A stretch of DNA of 64,000 nucleotides, from positions 3,193,390-3,257,389 of the forward strand of contig NC_054391.1 of assembly GCF_001625195.1 (NCBI RefSeq), in the 5' to 3' direction. A program made the translations under genes and the position numbers. The stretch is from Drechmeria coniospora (taxonomy: Eukaryota > Ascomycota > Sordariomycetes > Hypocreales > Ophiocordycipitaceae). Positions within the stretch are counted from its first letter, which is position 1, and every line of letters starts with the position of its first letter. Shown here piece after piece: positions 32,706 to 45,320 of the stretch. Below the pieces are notes generated by a model. That model did not search any database. It was not told where the DNA came from and saw only the letters and a list, made by a program, of their open reading frames with translations.

Positions 32706-35009
32706 CTACATGGCAACGCAGCCTCGTGACAACCCATACTCCTGACGGCACTGCTCGAGGTAGCCAGCTTCCTCCGCGGAGCCTTCCAGAACGTTGTGAC
32801 TCCGGACCAAGCCACGGACCCTGAGGCTCTGTTCCCCCTCCGAGTGCCACCACCGCAGCTTTTGCAGAAGCGGGCCCTCGTCGTCGTCCAAGCCCAACTC
32901 CCACTTGCCAGAGGACACCGTAACTTCGCATTGATCCCTGGGGAAGTGGAACTCGGGTAGGAAGACTACGGTGGGCGCGTCATCCTTGGCCGCCGTCGGG
33001 GCTGCTACTTGCAGGCTGTAGGAACATTGCCGCAAGTCAAAGCCGCTGGCGACCATGTCTCCCGCAACAACCGTCGCCGTCGGTCGGATGAATGCTTCCG
33101 CCGCTCGGTAGCCGGGCGCGATGGTGACTTCTGCGTTCTTGGACGACAGGCTGGAGCTGATGGTCGGGTTCGTGAGTATTTTCTGCAGGTTTCCCGGCAT
33201 CACGCTCTCGTCATCCCCGGCATCTCGAATCTCGGTGGGGAACTTGACGAGGCTCGTCGCCGACTGGCTGGGAAGCGAGCTCCTGGGCAGCGGAGACAAG
33301 GGCGGCACTCTGTCGTCGAGGGAATAAACGGACAAGTCTTCGCCGTTCCACTGATCGCCCCTCTCGTGGTCGTTGTTCGTGTTGTACAGCCACAAGCAGT
33401 GGCCTTCAATCTGCGATCCTTCGACGCCAAAATAGTTGGCGTCGAGAGCCGCCGACTGGCTCGAGTAGTCCCCCGTCTTGTACGCCTTCTTGTCATCCAT
33501 GTCGTACGGGATACCAAACTCGGTCAAAATGCATGGGTGCTTCCCCGTCCGTTCGATGCCCTCTTGACGCAGTGCCGCCAGCTGATTCTTGAGGCAGTTG
33601 CGGATGGCCGTCTCGCCGATCTTGATGGCCAAAGCTGGGTGGTAGTACCTGCCCCGAAGCACACCGACGACATCCACATTCCACGTGCTGTTCCAGTGCT
33701 TCGTCATGAGGGTGATGCCGTCGTAAAAGTGTGGCGTAAAGGCCATGAGCGGGTCGTCGTCCTCGGTCCCCCTTATCTCGGGTGGCAGCTCCAGGGTTGG
33801 ATACTGCATCAGCATGATGCAATCTTCGTGATGAATGCGGCAGGATCGCTTGTATCCTCTCCAAAAGTCCATAAAGTACGTGTTGGTGAATTCGGGATAG
33901 TCAATCGCCTTTCCCGTCCTTGGATTCTTTTCAAAGTAGTTCTTGTTGACGAGGGTGTCCGTCGCCGGATCCCACACGCCGTGCTGAGCCCAGATGCACT
34001 CTCCCAACTTCCAACCTGGGTCTCGTCTCCAGCCGTATTTCGAATCGTCGTAGCCCGCCGGCAACCAGGCGATTTCGCCGTGGGGGTCGACGAGAGTCGA
34101 GCCGGTCTTGTAAGCACCGAGGCCTCCCATATCCCACGTGTCAACCTCGCACGCTCTCCCCATGCCGGTCAGGAAAGTCTGCCACATGGTTGGGCAGGTC
34201 CCCTTCTTCAGCGGATGGTCCTTGGGAATGACGGCGAGGTCGACGTAGCCGGTCATGCCTCGATTCGGCTCGTTCATGCTCTCCCAGCCAATGACGACTT
34301 CGTTTTCAAGGTCCCCGGCCTCCTTTATCCGCTTCGCGAGATGGGCGCAAGCATCGATGAAGTGCGTCTGCAAATAGTCCTGAATGTTGACGCCGTCAAT
34401 GACGCACTTGGGAGCAAAGTCCTTGCCGGCAAAGAAGAGCGTGAAGATGGTTCCGGCGGCGAGGCGAAAATAGTTGGTGGACCATATCATCTTGGGGAAA
34501 TGGTCGGGCTCGGCGTAGGTGTTGTGCACGATGGCCGCTTCGGTGGCAGCGAAGCTCTGCGGATTCAAGCCACAGGCGTATACGGTCCACATGGGTGCCC
34601 CGGATCCGCCGGTGAAGCGAGACCACACATCTTGGTGAGGGTCCATGAAGACGTAGAAGCCATACGACTTTGCTATTCTCAGAATCTCGATGGTGTGCTG
34701 GATGAAGTCCTCGTCGTATATGCCCGGCCCGGCCGCCTCGATGGCCTCCCAGGTGAAGACGTAGCGAATGGTGTTGAAGCCGTATCGTTTGATCCTGGCA
34801 AAATGGGTGGGCGCATCCTGCTTGGAAAATGGCCGCTGGGTGAAGGAGACGTTATCGCCGTCGAAAAAGTCGTTGCCGACGTGTGACGGCAGGTCGGGCT
34901 GGCTCGGGAGTTTGGCGTTCCCGGCAACGTTGATCCCCCGGAGGACGACCTGACGACCGTGGGGGTCGCGGAATTGACCATCCTCGATCGTCAGACGAAA
35001 GGTAGCCAT
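32706..35009 (-). CDS. egh1: GH5_12 sterylglucosidase (Egh1/EGCrP2 type)
   Basis: Single exon, 767 residues from MATFRLTIEDGQF. An upstream in-frame ATG at 35129 would add 40 residues, but family members begin near the chosen Met. Visible hallmarks: FRDPHGRQVVLRGINVAG, FTWEAIEAAGPGIYD, FYVFMDPHQDVWSRFTGGSG, the acid/base region GWESMNEPNRG, and the nucleophile region CILTEFGIPYDMDDKKAY, followed by a beta-sandwich-like C-terminal domain. The resemblance to yeast Egh1 is strong along the length. These cytosolic or vacuole-associated enzymes remove glucose from ergosteryl-beta-glucoside, and related ones cleave glucosylceramide. Both catalytic Glu residues are present, so it should be active. 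Confidence 0.92.
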   Translation of the reverse strand: MATFRLTIEDGQFRDPHGRQVVLRGINVAGNAKLPSQPDLPSHVGNDFFDGDNVSFTQRPFSKQDAPTHFARIKRYGFNTIRYVFTWEAIEAAGPGIYDEDFIQHTIEILRIAKSYGFYVFMDPHQDVWSRFTGGSGAPMWTVYACGLNPQSFAATEAAIVHNTYAEPDHFPKMIWSTNYFRLAAGTIFTLFFAGKDFAPKCVIDGVNIQDYLQTHFIDACAHLAKRIKEAGDLENEVVIGWESMNEPNRGMTGYVDLAVIPKDHPLKKGTCPTMWQTFLTGMGRACEVDTWDMGGLGAYKTGSTLVDPHGEIAWLPAGYDDSKYGWRRDPGWKLGECIWAQHGVWDPATDTLVNKNYFEKNPRTGKAIDYPEFTNTYFMDFWRGYKRSCRIHHEDCIMLMQYPTLELPPEIRGTEDDDPLMAFTPHFYDGITLMTKHWNSTWNVDVVGVLRGRYYHPALAIKIGETAIRNCLKNQLAALRQEGIERTGKHPCILTEFGIPYDMDDKKAYKTGDYSSQSAALDANYFGVEGSQIEGHCLWLYNTNNDHERGDQWNGEDLSVYSLDDRVPPLSPLPRSSLPSQSATSLVKFPTEIRDAGDDESVMPGNLQKILTNPTISSSLSSKNAEVTIAPGYRAAEAFIRPTATVVAGDMVASGFDLRQCSYSLQVAAPTAAKDDAPTVVFLPEFHFPRDQCEVTVSSGKWELGLDDDEGPLLQKLRWWHSEGEQSLRVRGLVRSHNVLEGSAEEAGYLEQCRQEYGLSRGCVAM

Positions 35010-35578
35010 TGGTGTCCCGGTAAGTGCAGGGTGGGCGACGACGGAGAAGTCGGAGGAAGTGATGTGTCGGAGTAGGATTTGAAACAGGGAGGCGGAGCGT
35101 TGCGAATGGCGGTCACGTTCATGATTCATGGAGGTGACTGACGGCTCCAACTAAACTGAATTTAATGACGTAGCGCGGGTCCACGTTCTTCCACCCAGCA
35201 AAATGTGGAATTGATATATCTTAAAACGAACTAATAATCATTAATACTTCAAAGTGCACCGTACTAAAATATGGAGTCCTCCGAACCTACGGAGTATATT
35301 CACATCGTATTTGCAAGCATACCCTGGTTATCATATCATGGGGTAATTCATGCATACTCGTACCTGCAGAGGGTTTGAATCATGATTCGTCAATCAGGCA
35401 CACGCTGTCAAGGTGTGGTGAATACGCTTATAAACATGTACAGACGGTTCAGCATTCTTGTTCTCGATGCCTTCGAATGGATGACTATGCCATTCGAACG
35501 CGCATAACACACAGGAAACGACGGGTATTTGGTGTCGAAACTACCACAGGCAACCAACAATCAAACATCGTCCCCGAA
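35010..35578. other. Spacer between EGH1 and the sugar transporter gene
   Basis: Holds the EGH1 promoter and the 3' UTR of the transporter. An AT-rich part lies at 35200-35300. No gene seen. Confidence 0.4.
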
Positions 35579-38390
35579 TCAGCGTCGGGGTGGTCGATTC
35601 AAAAAGTCCGAAGTAGCAAACATGAAGCCATTCGGATGGCTCCCAAGTGGCGACGGCTGAAGAGGCGGTGGCTGAAGGGGCCGGCCGTCACCAATCTCTA
35701 CGACGCTTGGATGGTCGGCCCTGACGACGACGTTGTCGCCCGTCCCCGTCCTTGACAGTTTGAGCTCGGGTAGCGATCCTTCTGCGGCCGAAGAATGTCT
35801 TCCTGCCATGAATGAGTCGACACCATCCAGCTCCCGCGGAGCCTCTTCACCCTCGTCCCAGCTGCCCCAGGTCAAATCTCGATACAGCTCTGGCCGTGTT
35901 TCTCGTCGGCCACAGAGGTATCGCCGAATCAGCCAAGGGAGGCGCCGGGAGACTTGAAAGCGCATGAACTCGCGCTTTGACACGGCAAATATGTGGTCCA
36001 GTTCTTCAAGGTTGCGTCTCTTCGTCTCCTCAACCAGCAGAAACACCAACACCAAAGCTACGATGTTGAGTCCGCTGAAGAGGCCGAGCGACCCTGCTCC
36101 CCCGAGTTTCGAGTTGATGCTGGTAGAATATTTAGTCACGCTACTGGAAAGTATTTCCACTTCATCTGCCGAGCACGTACCGTGGGAAGAAGATGGAAAG
36201 CAACCCGGCGGCGAAGAAATTGATGGATATAGCAAATGCGGCGCCCTTCAGGCGTTGTTAGAAATGATCAGCGGACCAGGGGCAAAGCTACCTACGGCTT
36301 CTCTGTGGGACAGCGGAAAGCTTTCGGATGCCAGCGTGAAAGGGATTGGTCCCAAGCCGGGAGAGTACGCCATGGCGAAGACTGTCTTGATCAGTGCCCC
36401 ATCAACTCGAATTGGCATGGACGACGTACGGAACAGAAACAGCGCCGTAAAGCCTATTCGCTTCTCTTGGTCCGGAATAAACGCACACAAGGCCGCACCC
36501 AGCATAAACAGCGCCATAAAAGGTAGCGTGATGTTGAGCCACTTTCTTCGACCCAACACATCAATACTCTTGATCGCCGGAAGCGCAAAGAGAAAGTTGA
36601 TGGCACCTATAGGACGGAGTTAACAAAAGATATCCCACCAAGGGGTGAAGATGGCTGACCGAAGCCGACACTATACGCCATGGCAATGACATTGGACCCT
36701 GCGCCGACGCGGTTGAAAAGTGTCCCTATTACCGTCAGAATCCGCAGACACCACACTTTGTGACTCAAAAACTAACCAGAGTAGAATGCGCAGACGTTGA
36801 CTTTCAAGTGTTAGCTTCCGTGACTTGACCATCCGGGGGAGTATTGAACGCACCGCCGCATAGTTGCTGCGCCAAGTTCACCGTCGACGTCGAGATGGTG
36901 GCATTATACAGCCTTCGCTGCTGAAACAGCTGCCTGAACTGTGCAAAAAAATCTCGAATCACCCAGATGAAGCCAGGCGACAGAAGAGCGTGGTCATCCA
37001 AATCGCCAATGCCGACGTGCTCCTGCTCAAGGGCCTTGAAGACGACGTACATGTCCCTCAAGGCTTGCAGCTGCACACACCGTCAGTCCGCTCTGACCAC
37101 AAGGACTTGTCAGATCAAGGCCCTTGAAACTCACCTTGGTAGTGCGAACTTGTTGCAAGATCCGGTATGCCTTCTCAACGCTGTAGTTTGGGCCTTTCAT
37201 GAGATGATAACGAGGCGATTCGGGGCAATACCACAGGACAATAATGAGGAGCGCTAGTGCAGGCACAAGAGGCGCTCCTTGGATGAGAGCGAAAGTCAGC
37301 CGTTCTGTTGGCGCATTGGTGAAGATTATGTTGAAAGCGAAGCCCATCATGATGCCAAAAGCGACCCTGGGACAGTCATGAGCCGATGCAGGTGAGCGGT
37401 CGTGTGATGCTCTTCCACCTACCACAGCTGCCATGCGAGAATGGCAGAGCCGCGCCAGAAGCCAACGGCGGTCTCGGAGGCCAGGATCGGAGTGCTGACA
37501 GCCTTGATTCCCATGCCTATGGCTTATTGTTAGCATCGCCGCCGCCGGGGCAAGTGACTGGTGGTAGCGACAAACCGATGCCGTTGACGATCCGTACGCA
37601 AAACAGCTGCTGCCAATTCTCGACAAAGATGGCGGCAATGGAGCTTACGATAATCAGGGAAGCCGCGACGCTGATTCCACCTCGTCTTCCAAACCAGTAG
37701 TTGACGGGCAGCGAGAGCGGGCAGCCGACGAGGGCGGCGAAGAACCAGGGCGACGCATTCGCGGCGCCGAGACGCCAGTCATCGCCATGCGACTCCTCAC
37801 CGTCGCCCGATGGACCTAGTCCCCATTGAGTGGTATATAATGATGCTCCATTGAAGGAAGACTGGACGAAGCCTAGAGAATGAATAGATTGGTCAGAGCT
37901 GGCTGCCTTTTCGTAACCGAGACGGGGTCGATGCTCGCCTTGCAGCAGCGCAGCCAAGGAGACGGTGACGATGACGATTCGCATGCCCTTTTCGCTGAAT
38001 GTTACATCTCGCTCCCGCCGCAGTGCTTCTTTCTCCTCATCGGTGAGGTGGACGGGGAGTCGGTTCCGAACGTCGAAGCCAGGCCGTCTTGCAATCATGT
38101 CATAGAGACGAATGTCTTTGGCCACCCGAGCGGCTCGCAGAATGTCCTCGTAGCTAACGCAGGGCAGGTGCTGTTGAGCAAACTGCCTGACGTCTCCGTC
38201 CAACTCGGCGTCTGTCATGTGCGCTGCTTTCCGGTCACTCGCTTTCCCTCGAAAGACTGTCGGGTAGATCAAGAGACGTACCCAATGGGTTCTCGATGAT
38301 GGCACCATCGTTGGTTCTCCTCGACTGCACCTGGGCGGCGTAGCGGCTGCGGCCGCCCCTCGATCGCGCATTATGCAATGATTCAGACAT
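35579..38390 (-). CDS. MFS sugar transporter, 11 exons
   Basis: Exons in gene order: 38282-38390, 37939-38223, 37576-37872, 37423-37516, 37135-37366, 36854-37070, 36777-36800, 36660-36725, 36296-36606, 36181-36245, 35579-36119. Phases close throughout to give 746 residues. Sugar-porter marks: NYWFGRRGG, ILASETAVGFWRG, WYCPESPRYHLMKGP, VLGRRKWL, SESFPLSHREAG. A cytosolic N-terminus of about 110 residues precedes 12 expected membrane helices, and a Pro-rich tail ends the protein. Oddities: exon 7 is 24 nt; intron 2 (37873-37938) uses a GC donor (AAG|GCGAGC) and is a multiple of three, so it can be misread as coding; the intron 1 acceptor is AAAGCAG, allowing a one-codon shift. The sugar is unknown. 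Confidence 0.88.
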
Positions 38391-40998
38391 TGTGCCGTCG
38401 ACAACACGAAAGGAGGCAAGTGAGTGGCAGGAATACGAAGCCCATGAAGTACGGGGGCTTTGAAGCCACACTACGAACAACGGAAGCGGTAGGGTCGGGT
38501 ACCAGGGACGACGATTTACGCAGCATCAGGCTTGCAATGTTGGGGAACTGCGTGAGTTATATTATAATATGTATTGGACGAGAAATATCACCATTGTGAC
38601 TCCTGTGGCACGGGCTCGACCCCAACGCGATGGCCTGTACACCGTATGCGCCGCGAGTCCGCCATGGCCATGCGAGATCTTGCGTTTGGTCGTCATGCTC
38701 ATGATCGATCCCCACAAACGTACTGCTAGCCACCCCTGGCTGCGAAGGAGAAGTGGTCGGTATGCGTACGGTCCTGTAGAGTGGGCGAGATTTGTGCGAC
38801 GACGGCAGGGCGAAATCCATTCGCCCATGGCATCCAAGGCACGGCCTTCATCTCGAACCGTGTTGCTCATAATGGCTGCCACGATGCATGACAACCTGGA
38901 CACTAGTCATGGGATCCCACAGCTTCACGGAAACACATGCATGATTCGTATCGACTGGTTGGCAGCATGTGGCTTGCAACCGCCACCAACGAGGAAGCCA
39001 TCAATGTCGCTTTGGTTGATCTCTTATCAACCTACGAGTAGGCATTTTAGGCGCGGCACCTCGTCTCAAGATTTGCTGTCGCCGACCTGCTCTATTGGAC
39101 GGAGCTCCTCCTCTGCACTACTTGTTTGTGACTCGCGGGTATGGAGTATTTGTACGTCGAGTCGGGATCGATGAGGGACTCGCCGAATCGATCCAATCAT
39201 TATGGATGACTAGATGGCTAGGCATCCACGCCACCAACAAAGCTAATCGTTTCCTAGGCTTGGAGGCATGGTCAGAAATCAGCGCAGCCAACTGCGCGCT
39301 TTCGAGTTGCGGCAGCAAAGACAAGTGGGCGGGCCAAAGCACGACGCTCCCATCGTCATCAGGCCCGTGCTCTGAGGCTCTCCTCATTCAACGACCGACG
39401 ATGGCCATCAAAGTCTGTTCGGCGTCCCACAGGTACAATTTTGAAAAGCGACAGGAATTCTGTACAGAATACACCGCATTTCGTACCACCATCGGGCATG
39501 GGGAGCTCGGCGAGGAGGAGTCGGATTGTCCCTTTGCCTTCAGGTCCTCTTGGGAGTGGAAACGGGAACCAAACTGGACGGGAGCCGATGGGACCTCGCC
39601 GCCATGGTACCAACCTTTCTGAGATGATCGTCAGTCGCAACGATCAGGAAAGGCCAGGCAGCTAAGAATGCGTGGTAAAGCGAGAGGCGAGAAGATGCAT
39701 GGCATCAAGGTTGGGTTGAACGGTGCGCAGAAAATAAAAGGACGAACACACACGGTATCACCCCGCACGGCCAAGCAAGCTGCTTGTTGGGTTCGGTGGC
39801 AGTTGCTCTTGATATTTTGCCGATAAACGGATGGATAGGCAATCTGATGCAACAGAGGGAAAAAAGGGGGCCGCCCTGACTAGGGCTACAACGAATCAAG
39901 GATCGTGAGATGGGTCAGAATCAATATATTGGTGTTCTTCTTGATGATGTTGTTGCCAACCACAAGGTGTCCTCTGGGCCTGCTTAAATAGGCGCAGATG
40001 TGGACACCGCTACGTAACTAACTACCCGGACTTTAACCCCGTTACAGGCCTGTTGACGCGTCGGCGCGACACAATCCAATCCGATAACAGTTTCCAGCCA
40101 CCTTGAATCTCTAGCTCAGTTTGGTTAATGGGCCAAGGAAATATCAAAGGCACACCCGCTGGAGCTATTCCCTTCGTCCTCAACGCTGCTGCCTCCAGTA
40201 CATGGTGAGTGTGCGGAGCAATGATATACTGAAAATGACATGTGCTAAACCTCGTCGAACTACCAGTCCAGCCTGAACCTATGACATAAATACTTGCAAA
40301 TGTACGGATACTTAGGTGTTGATGTGCTACATGCTGTGCTGTTCGTGCCTAGTAGTAATCCCAACCTAAGTACGGAGTACAGAGTACGGAGTACCCTTCG
40401 TACCTAGGAACTTACAGAGAGTGAGCATTAATTATAGCGTACTAGGTAACCAGAATGGAGTTTTACAGGCAATTTTCGTTCCCTTGTGCCATACTTGTAC
40501 CCTGTAAGTGCTCCTTTAGGTACTAAAGTAGGTGCCAAATAATGACAGGCTGGTGGGTGGGTGGCCTGGCTCAAGCTCTGACTGAGCGTTGCTTACTACG
40601 CTAAGTGCTGGGTCCCAAGGTCCTACGAAGTACTCCGTACCTGTGGAGTAATTGCGCGGAACGAACTGACAGCTGGAAGCAAGCACATGCGGGGAATCTC
40701 CGGCTAGGCAGGCAACTGTTTGATTTGCAAGGCCCCCAAGCGGATCGGAATCACTGAATCCAATGACATCTTCCACATCTTCCGCTGGCAAAGCTAGCTC
40801 TTCTCCTACTCGTGCTTGATCGGAACATAAATCCATTCTTGCCATGCAACGTCCAAGGGTTCCACCAGCCGCACTGTTTCAAGGATATCCCGACTCGTCT
40901 TGCTGTGCCGTCCCTCCTCCCTCAGGCTTGGGCACAGAACCAAAGCGAGGTGCGCCAACAGTCAAGTCAGCGGCGTATTTTTGCGTAGCTGGCTAGTC
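38391..40998. other. Long spacer upstream of the transporter and of SKI3
   Basis: About 2.6 kb with no supported gene. Open frames near 38569-39174 and 39100-39640 have no family features. GTAC and CGGAGTAC words cluster at 40290-40660. It must contain the promoters of the two divergent flanking genes. Confidence 0.5.
38555..38577 (-). promoter_or_regulatory. CCAAT and TATA-like words upstream of the transporter gene
   Basis: On the minus strand CCAAT is followed by TATTATAATATAA about 165-190 bp before the transporter ATG. This is a sequence match only. Confidence 0.3.
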
Positions 40999-43900
40999 AT
41001 GTCTGGCTCCAAGGCTGCCCTCAAAGCCATCAATGATGGAATCCGGCAGCAAAAGTTCGACCAAGTCGTGCAGCTGGCCCAGGACTTCTTGCAACAGGAA
41101 TCCAAGAACTACCAAGCGTCCGTCCAGCCACGACCTCTATTCCTGTCACAAGTTGAGACTGACCAGACTGACTTCACAGTCACATCTTCCTGGCGTTTGC
41201 CCTAGACAAGAAGAATCAGTTCGATGAAGCAGAAAAGGTGTACCGAGTAGCCACGGTCCTCCGGCCCCAGGATGCCCAGGCATTCCAGGGACTCGTCAAA
41301 CTCTATGAGAAGCAAGGCTCCTCCAAACTCGCCGGCTACCAGCAAGCCGTTATCAGTCTTGCTCAGATATTCTATGACGCCGAGGACATGTACAAGTGTC
41401 AAGATGTTGTCGATAAGTTTGTCGATTATGCCAGAGTACATGGCGACAAGCTTCAGTTGGCCGATGCCCTTTGGATTCAGCTTCCCGAAAGTCCGCTCTA
41501 CCCGATCCTCGAGGGTCGCCTCCCCAAGCCATCGACAACCTACGAGCGCATCGCTCACATACTGGAAGAGTTCGAGAAGAAGCGCGTCAACACGTTGATC
41601 GGCGAACGCCGCACCCGCCTTGGCGTCACCCTCTCCGATGTTACCGTCGAGGCCAAGAGGGAGGTATACGGTCAGAGCAAGCTCGAGCACATCTACCGCC
41701 AGCTCATCAACTGGACCGGCGATGACGATCTTCGACGGACGTATGAGGAGAAACTGCTTCAGTATTGCTACGAGAGGCTCCTCGTCTCGCCTCCAGCCGC
41801 CAAGGCCCAGGAGCAGATGACGGTGCTCAAGCTCGCGAGCGAAATGGTCGCCATCTGTCACCCCTACAAGCTCGCCTGGGACATAACGGTCGAGTGGCAG
41901 GATCACAAAGAGATCAATGACTGGGATGTCGACCTACTGCGAGAATACTGCTCGTTCTTCCCCGACAGCGACCTCTACAAAGTCATCACCGGCTACCTGA
42001 CAAGCAAGCATTCCCCTTTTCCCCCGGCGAAAGAAGCGGACAAGCAGGCATCCACCGCCTCCGAGGCCAGCGATAGCGATGATGACGATGACGGAGGCGG
42101 CGTCCCGACCTCATTCGTTCCCCTGACCGACGAGGATAGGCTCTTGATGATCTCCGAAGGCATCAGCAGCACCGAGTCGGCATTTGCCTACCGGCTCGTC
42201 GGCCACTACTTGCTGCAATCGGGAGAATACGAGAGCACGGTGGAGTTTATGCGAAAGGCAAAGCTGTTCGTCGCAAACCAGCAGGCCAAAATTGGTTTTT
42301 CGTTTCAGAATTCGCAAGACGCATATTCTCTGTGCCTTGGCACGGCGCTTGTGTATTATCAATCCCCCCGCCATCACCAGGAGGCAAAGGTGCTGTTCGA
42401 CAAGGTTCTGGAGCATGACGCTGCATCCACCCCGGCCTTGATTGGCGTCGGCTTGATCTTTGAGGAGGAGGAAGAGTACGACGAGGCGATCGACTTCCTC
42501 AGCCGCGCCTTGAAGCGAGACGAGTCGAACCTTCGCGTCAAGTCTGAGGCTGCATGGGTGAAGGCGCTCAAGGGCGACTGGCAAGCGGCAAGGAACGAGC
42601 TGATGCAGTGCGTCAAGCTGTTGGAGCAGAAAGACGCGACGGACAAGGACCTGCTCGCAGATACGCAGTACCGCATCGGCGCCTGCATCTGGAACCTGCA
42701 GACGAGCCGCCAAGACAGAAAGCAGAAGAAGGGCGAGAGCGCGTACGCCTACTGGCTGGCGGCGCTGAACAGCAACCTAAATCACGCACCGGCATATACC
42801 AGCCTTGGCATCTTTTACAACGACTACGCCAGGGACAAGAAACGGGCGCGGCGGTGTTTCCAAAAGGCTCTCGAGTTGTCCTCGGCCGAAGTCGTCGCCG
42901 CCGAACGGCTAGCGCGGTCTTTTGCCGAGGACGGCGACTGGGATCGCGTCGAGCTCGTCGCCCAGCGCGTCGTCGACTCTGGCAAGGTCAAGCCGCCGCC
43001 TGGGTCGAAGCGGAAGGGCATCAGCTGGCCGTTTGCCGCCCTAGGGGTGGCCGAGCTGAACAAGCAAGACTTTCACAAAGCCATCGTCTCGTTCCAGTCG
43101 GCCCTGCGCCTGTCGCCCAACGATTACCACTCCTGGGTCGGGCTCGGGGAGAGTTACCACAGCTCTGGCAGGTACATTGCAGCGACGAAAGCCATCCTCG
43201 GCGCTCAGGCGCTGGAGGCGGACAGCAAGGACGACATTTCGGGGGATACGTGGTTCACCAAGTACATGCTTGCCAATATCAAGCGTGAACTAGGCGAATT
43301 CGACGAGTCCATCGCCCTGTACCAGTCCGTGCTGGAAACGCATGCGAGCGAGCAAGGTGTCATTCTCGCCCTCATGCAGACCATGGTCGACAGCGCTCTC
43401 GTGAGCGTCGAAAGGGGCCTGTACGGGAAGGCCGCGCAGCTGGCCGCCGACGTCATCCACTTCGCCGCGACGACGACGGACAGCGCGACGGCATTCAACT
43501 TTTGGAAGAGCCTCGCGGATGCTTGCTCCGTCTTCTCCTCGGTCCAGAGCCGCGTGGGCGACTTTCCGGCTGAGAGGATCAAGAAGCTCCTGGAGGATGC
43601 GGATCAGGATGCATTCGAAGCGCTGGCGAGCGTCGACAAGGTGGGGACCGAGCTCGTCTATTCCACGGGTGCGACAGTCAACGGCGAGAGATGCAACATG
43701 ACCATGAAGCGATGCGTTGATGCAACGATCCTTTGCCACAAGATGGCGATTCACGTATCGTTGGCCGACGTTCACGCGCAGGCTGTGGCATACTACAACC
43801 TCGGCTGGGCCGAGTTCCGAGCGCACGCGTGCCTTCCCGGCCAAGGGCGAAAGACGTCGAGCGACTACGTCAAGGCGGCTGTGAGGTGCTTCAAGCGGTC

Positions 43901-45320
43901 GATTGAACTAGAAAGCGGTAACTCGGAGTTCTGGAATGCCCTCGGCGTCGTGACCAGCGAAATCAACCCAGCCGTGGCGCAGCATGCCTTTGTCAGGAGT
44001 CTACATCTCAACGAGCGCAGCCCCGTGCCGTGGACGAATCTGGGCACGCTGGCACTGCTTGCGGGAGACGCGACGCTCGCCAACGAGGCGTACACGAGGG
44101 CCCAGTCGGCGGACCCCGACTACGCCCATGCATGGCTGGGTCAGGGATTCGTGGCACTACTGCTCGGCGATGCCAAGGAAGCTCGAGGCCTCTTCAGCCA
44201 TGCCATGGAAATCGCCGAGGCCTCGTCCTTGGCCACCCGCCGCCATTATTCGTCCTCCATTTTCGACCATGTGCTCGGCGCACCGTCCAACATGACGGTG
44301 GCGTCCCTCATCCAGCCACTCTTCGCCCTGAACCAGGTGGGGGGCCTCTGTCCACAGGATCTCGCCTTTCGACATCTGTCGACCCTGTTTCAGGAACGGA
44401 TCGGGGAAAGCTCTCGGGCCGTGCAGACTCTGGAGGGGGTTTGCGAGACCATCGAGGCCGACTACGAGGAGACCGAGTCGGCAGAGAGCCTTGCGAGGTT
44501 CACCATGGCAAAGACGGACTTGGCCCGGGCGTACTTGGCGGCGGGATGGCACGACAAGGCCGTCGAGTGCGGCGAGATGGCGCTCGGGCTAAGCAGCAAC
44601 GCAAGCGAGACGGAGCTGAGTGCGGAACAGCGGAGGAGGGCCCGACTGTCGGCCCACATGACGGTCGGCTTGGGGCGGTTCTATCGGAAGGAGTACAAGG
44701 AGGCCGAGACGTGCTTCCGCTTCGGGCTGGAGGAGTCGGACGACAACCCGGACGTGACCTGCCTCCTGGCGCGGGTGCTCTGGGCGCAAGGCTCGGAAGA
44801 GTCGCGGGAGAAGGCGCGGGCGGCCTTGTTCGAGGTGATCGAGAAGCAGCCGGAGCACGTGCAGAGCGTGCTGCTGCTCGGCGTCATCTCCCTCCTCGAC
44901 GAGGACGAGGACAGCCTGGAGGCGGTGGTGGAAGAGCTCGAGAAGCTGCGGACAAACGACAAGGTCACCGCCGCGGAGCAGTCACAGATAGGCGAGGTCC
45001 TTCAAGCCATGGCTGGCCTGGGCGAGGGCCGAACGAAGCAGGACGCGCTGGGGCAAGTGCAAGAGGAGGTGATGCTGCACCCTCACCTGCCACACGGATG
45101 GAGCTCGCTGGCCAGAACGACGGGCGATGCCGCCGCTTCGCAGATGGCACTCCGAGTTGCCGCTCGGGGCATGCCGCCAAGGGGCGCGCTCGAGTCGCAA
45201 GAGGTGGCGTGTGCGTACGCCGGTACGGGCAAGGCGGCGGACGCGCAGAGGTCGGCATTGCTGGCGCCGTGGGAGCAAGCTGGCTGGCATTCGCTGGAGG
45301 TTGCGACGGCGAGCATCTAG
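40999..45320 (+). CDS. ski3: Superkiller complex subunit Ski3 (TPR scaffold)
   Basis: Two exons, 40999-41117 and 41180-45320, with a 62-nt intron (donor GTCCGT, acceptor CACAG); 1419 residues. The first residues form a TPR-like pair (ALKAINDGIRQQKFDQVVQLAQ / AHIFLAFALDKKNQFDEAEKVYRVA), and many tetratricopeptide repeats run along the whole protein: LGIFYNDYARDKKRARRCFQKALE, ALGVAELNKQDFHKAIVSFQ, VGLGRFYRKEYKEAETCFRFGL. An acidic linker (SDSDDDDDGGG) lies near residue 355. Length and repeat layout match Ski3/TTC37. Ski3 is the scaffold that holds the Ski2 helicase and Ski8 and couples them to the cytoplasmic exosome for 3'-5' mRNA decay. It converges with RMI1 across only 143 bp. Confidence 0.92.

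Noticed and set aside
33009..34886. 625-codon open frame on the plus strand
   Set aside because: It lies wholly antisense to the Egh1 gene. GC-rich codon bias keeps the opposite frame open, and the translation has no family features.
35009..35129. Upstream ATG giving Egh1 40 more residues
   Set aside because: The added residues are His/Arg/Ser-rich with no counterpart in the family, whose members begin close to the ATG at 35009.
38569..39640. Open frames of 90-200 codons on both strands of the long spacer
   Set aside because: No recognisable domain, no consistent codon bias and no splice pairs linking them.
40516..40845. 109-codon minus-strand frame upstream of SKI3
   Set aside because: No family features. 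It overlaps a GTAC patch and probable promoter sequence of SKI3.
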